DNA of 64,000 bases, taken from Bacteroidota bacterium (GTDB taxonomy: Bacteria > Bacteroidota > Bacteroidia > Chitinophagales > Chitinophagaceae). A program made the translations under genes and the position numbers. The notes below the pieces were generated by a model. That model had not been told where the DNA came from, did not search any database, and saw nothing but the letters and a program-made list of their open reading frames with translations. The stretch covers positions 45,264-109,263 of the forward strand of contig JAFDXE010000012.1 of the NCBI GenBank assembly GCA_018268085.1. Reading direction: 5' to 3'. This document shows positions 62,116-64,000 of the stretch, piece by piece. Every line of letters begins with the position of its first letter. The stretch's first letter is position 1.

Positions 62116-63162
62116 ATGAACATTTCAACAGGCGAAGAAAAGAATCCTTCAGTAGCCATCGTAATACTCAATTGGAACGGGAAGAATTACCTCGAAAAAT
62201 TTCTTCCTGCTGTATGTGCTTCAACTTATAGTAATAAAAGGATTATTGTGGCAGACAATGCTTCAACCGATGATTCTGTAAAATGTATACAGGAAAAATT
62301 TCCCTCTGTAGAAATAATTGTGAATGGTGCAAATTTCGGATTTGCAAAAGGATATAATGAGGCATTGAAAAAAGTATCGGCAGATTATTATGTATTGCTG
62401 AACAGTGATGTGGAAGTAACGGCGACGTGGATAGAGCCCGTTATTCAACTGATGGAATCGGATAAAATGATCGGGGCATGCCAGCCGAAAATTTTATCTT
62501 ATAGTGATAAAAGTATGTTTGAATACGCTGGTGCCTGTGGCGGGTGGATAGATAACTTCGGTTATCCGTTTGCGAGAGGAAGGGTATTTAATGATTGTGA
62601 AAAAGATAACGGGCAATATAACGATGTGCAGGAATGTTTATGGGCCAGCGGAGCTGCTTTATTCGTAAGAGCGGAAGTATATCAATCATTGGGTGGGCTG
62701 GACGAATACTTTTTTGCACACCAGGAAGAAATTGATTTGTGCTGGCGCATGCAGCGTACAGGTTTCAAAGTATATGCACAACCTGCTTCTGTTGTTTATC
62801 ATGTGGGTGGCGGAACGTTGCCTAAAGGAAATAACCGTAAAACTTTTTTGAATTTCAGAAATAACCTGGTAATGCTTTATAAGAATCTGCCGCTGGGCCA
62901 GGTTTTATGGACTATTCCGGCACGGATTATTTTAGATGCCATCGCTGCATGGAAAGAATTGCTAAACGGTGACACCGGTTATTTTTTTGCAGTGCTGAAA
63001 GCACATGTACGTTTTACAGGATGGCTAGTTTCCGGAAAAAAGGCAGGCACACCGTTACCAACAACATCAAAGAAGATAACAGGCAAATACCAGGGTTGTA
63101 TTGTGTGGGATTATTTTATAAAGAAGAAAAAAACCTTTGCGGAAATTATTGGTTATAAGTAG
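62116..63162 (+). CDS. Glycosyltransferase family 2 (rhamnosyltransferase-like)
   Basis: 348 residues with a GT-A fold: VAIVILNWNGKNYLEKFLPA, VADNASTDDSV, NFGFAKGYNEAL and the metal-site LLNSDVEVT (DxD-like). The acceptor part has ASGAALFVRAEVY and FFAHQEEIDLCWRMQRTGFK, the ED/WR pattern of WbbL-type enzymes. A C-terminal hydrophobic or amphipathic stretch (about 275-300) may associate with the membrane. The sugar and acceptor are unknown; such enzymes act in cell-surface polysaccharide synthesis. It stands alone. Confidence 0.88.
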   Translation: MNISTGEEKNPSVAIVILNWNGKNYLEKFLPAVCASTYSNKRIIVADNASTDDSVKCIQEKFPSVEIIVNGANFGFAKGYNEALKKVSADYYVLLNSDVEVTATWIEPVIQLMESDKMIGACQPKILSYSDKSMFEYAGACGGWIDNFGYPFARGRVFNDCEKDNGQYNDVQECLWASGAALFVRAEVYQSLGGLDEYFFAHQEEIDLCWRMQRTGFKVYAQPASVVYHVGGGTLPKGNNRKTFLNFRNNLVMLYKNLPLGQVLWTIPARIILDAIAAWKELLNGDTGYFFAVLKAHVRFTGWLVSGKKAGTPLPTTSKKITGKYQGCIVWDYFIKKKKTFAEIIGYK

Positions 63163-63182
63163 TTTTTTTAAATAGAAGACCT

Positions 63183-63190
63183 TATTTTTG
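63183..63190 (+). promoter_or_regulatory. Putative -7 box TATTTTTG for the 67-residue membrane protein
   Basis: A TAnnTTTG match 18 nt before the ATG at 63209; it overlaps the alternative start at 63188, which is therefore rejected. Confidence 0.5.
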
Positions 63191-63208
63191 CTCCGAAAAA
63201 TTTTAAAT

Positions 63209-63412
63209 ATGCAGCAGGAAACTTTAGAAAATCAACGGAAAGATTTCGCACATAACTGGGTATCTACTTCCCGTTTTATTTGGTTTTGCCAGGTGTTCCT
63301 GGTGATTGCTTTTGTGCTGGGAGGTTGCTATAGTTTATATACAAACAGGTATAAGGGACATCCGAAAGTGAATGTTCCTGAAAACACGTTATACAATCCG
63401 AAATACAAATAA
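63209..63412 (+). CDS. Small single-pass membrane protein, unknown function
   Basis: 67 residues: a polar N-terminus (MQQETLENQRKDFAHNW), one membrane segment (about 21-42, FIWFCQVFLVIAFVLGGCYS) and a basic, Pro/Asn-rich C-terminal tail (KGHPKVNVPENTLYNPKYK). I recognise no family. It has its own -7 box and stop and lies just upstream of the tRNA promoter, so it is likely monocistronic. Confidence 0.6.
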   Translation: MQQETLENQRKDFAHNWVSTSRFIWFCQVFLVIAFVLGGCYSLYTNRYKGHPKVNVPENTLYNPKYK

Positions 63413-63415
63413 AAG

Positions 63416-63448
63416 TTTGTTTTTTTGGATCAACATCCCTTATTTTTG
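63416..63448 (+). promoter_or_regulatory. Promoter TTTG-N21-TATTTTTG for the tRNA-Gly/tRNA-Leu pair
   Basis: -33 TTTG at 63416-63419, a 21-nt spacer and -7 TATTTTTG at 63441-63448. It lies about 100 bp before the tRNA-Gly 5' end. Confidence 0.6.
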
Positions 63449-63547
63449 CAGTCCTAAAAAAAGGGAATAGTTCTTTATCAGGTTATGTTGGTTTATTGTT
63501 GAATGACAAATAATGTTCATTTCTAAATATAAACTTCATACAAACAA

Positions 63548-63623
<76 letters not shown>

Positions 63624-63625
63624 GT

Positions 63626-63655
63626 AAAAATCCCGACTTGTCGGGATTTTTTTTC
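63626..63655 (+). terminator. Terminator-like hairpin between tRNA-Gly and tRNA-Leu
   Basis: AAAAATCCCGA and TCGGGATTTTT around loop CTTG, with a T run to 63654. It begins 2 nt after the tRNA-Gly CCA and ends 13 nt before tRNA-Leu. Confidence 0.75.
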
Positions 63656-63667
63656 GAAAATTGTGTC

Positions 63668-63753
63668 ACTCGGGTGGTGGAACTGGTAGACACGCAGGAC
63701 TTAAAATCCTGTTCGCAGCAATGCGAGTGTGGGTTCAACTCCCATCCCGAGTA
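63668..63753 (+). tRNA. tRNA-Leu (anticodon UAA)
   Basis: 86 nt, class II. Acceptor ACTCGGG/CCCGAGT, discriminator A, D-arm with GGTAGACACG, anticodon stem CAGGA/TCCTG with loop CTTAAAA, long variable arm and T-arm GTGGG-TTCAACT-CCCAT. The 3' flank is CTA, so CCA is added after transcription. Confidence 0.96.
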
Positions 63754-63755
63754 CT

Positions 63756-63778
63756 AAGCGCCTTATGGCGCTTTTTTT
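63756..63778 (+). terminator. Terminator after tRNA-Leu(UAA)
   Basis: Perfect 7-bp stem AAGCGCC/GGCGCTT, loop TTAT, then a T run. The remaining 63779-64000 shows no gene, repeat or RNA. Confidence 0.88.
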
Positions 63779-64000
63779 ATGTACCATACCTGCATTTTAT
63801 ATAGCAATGCTTTCGACAGATTTTACATTGTATCATCAAAACTTGCAGAGCACAGATTTCTAAGAGATAATATTAAAGCTGAGGATGTAAATTTTACAGG
63901 ATGTACTGACTAGTTCCAGGTTAGGTCCCCTGTTCATTTGAATTTTGCTTTGTATCAAAATAAAATAGCATTGCGCACCACACTCATTTTGTGTGTATTG

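Noticed and set aside
63779..64000. Possible partial gene at the right edge
   Set aside because: All frames contain early stops and no start with a -7 box is present.

Overview
The window reads as about 64 kb of chromosome from a member of the Bacteroidota, most likely close to the Chitinophagaceae. The basis is gene content (a TonB-dependent receptor with a carboxypeptidase-regulatory N-terminus, a Porin_10-type porin, BshC, an HYC/CC/PP-type metal protein, a class I FBPase beside aspartokinase, split purK/purE), almost no Shine-Dalgarno sequences, and repeated Bacteroidota-type -7 boxes (TAnnTTTG) just ahead of genes. The assignment is inferred from gene families; no similarity search was run.

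Layout. 1-4.8 kb: an edge-truncated MG2-type surface protein, rlmH, a rhomboid protease, tilS and a TPR protein. 4.8-10.5 kb: etfBA, a DUF151 nuclease, ispE, rocD and a VIT1-like transporter. 10.5-13.5 kb: a REP-associated-type transposase, a TPMT-like methyltransferase coupled to a CDF efflux pump, and a small outer-membrane protein. 13.6-20.5 kb: acyl-CoA dehydrogenase, an ABC exporter pair with YggS, a TonB-like protein and folC. 20.5-27.7 kb: Nudix, YfiT/DinB, an FKBP isomerase, an orphan ABC ATPase, fbp, aspartate kinase, an L,D-transpeptidase and hppD. 27.7-35.6 kb: a repeat-rich gap, then purK and purE split by an opposite-strand RND efflux operon. 35.8-39.2 kb: an M16 peptidase pair. 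39.2-43.7 kb: a gap with REP-like hairpins, bshC, a PHB-depolymerase-type esterase and rimO. 43.8-47.0 kb: an unusual three-gene cassette (class I glutamine amidotransferase, ATP-grasp-like protein, CHAD-like helical protein) closed by another REP-like hairpin. 47.0-49.0 kb: a three-gene metal-handling cluster. 49.1-57.4 kb: porin, punA, sucC, an exported SAM hydrolase and a large TonB-dependent receptor. 57.4-58.2 kb: a tandem repeat of period 212 bp. 58.2-64 kb: a DUF2130 protein, an unknown membrane protein, tRNA-Leu(GAG), a sensor kinase, a glycosyltransferase, a tiny membrane protein, then tRNA-Gly(GCC) and tRNA-Leu(UAA).

Most of the window is housekeeping: RNA modification, electron transfer and fatty-acid oxidation, isoprenoid, folate and purine synthesis, tyrosine breakdown, and bacillithiol metabolism (bshC plus a YfiT/DinB transferase-like protein). 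No phage, plasmid, CRISPR or recognisable defence island is visible. The least explained parts are the amidotransferase/ATP-grasp/CHAD-like cassette, the palindromic elements together with a REP-type transposase, the exported SAM hydrolase, and a 30-residue small ORF with its own -7 box.
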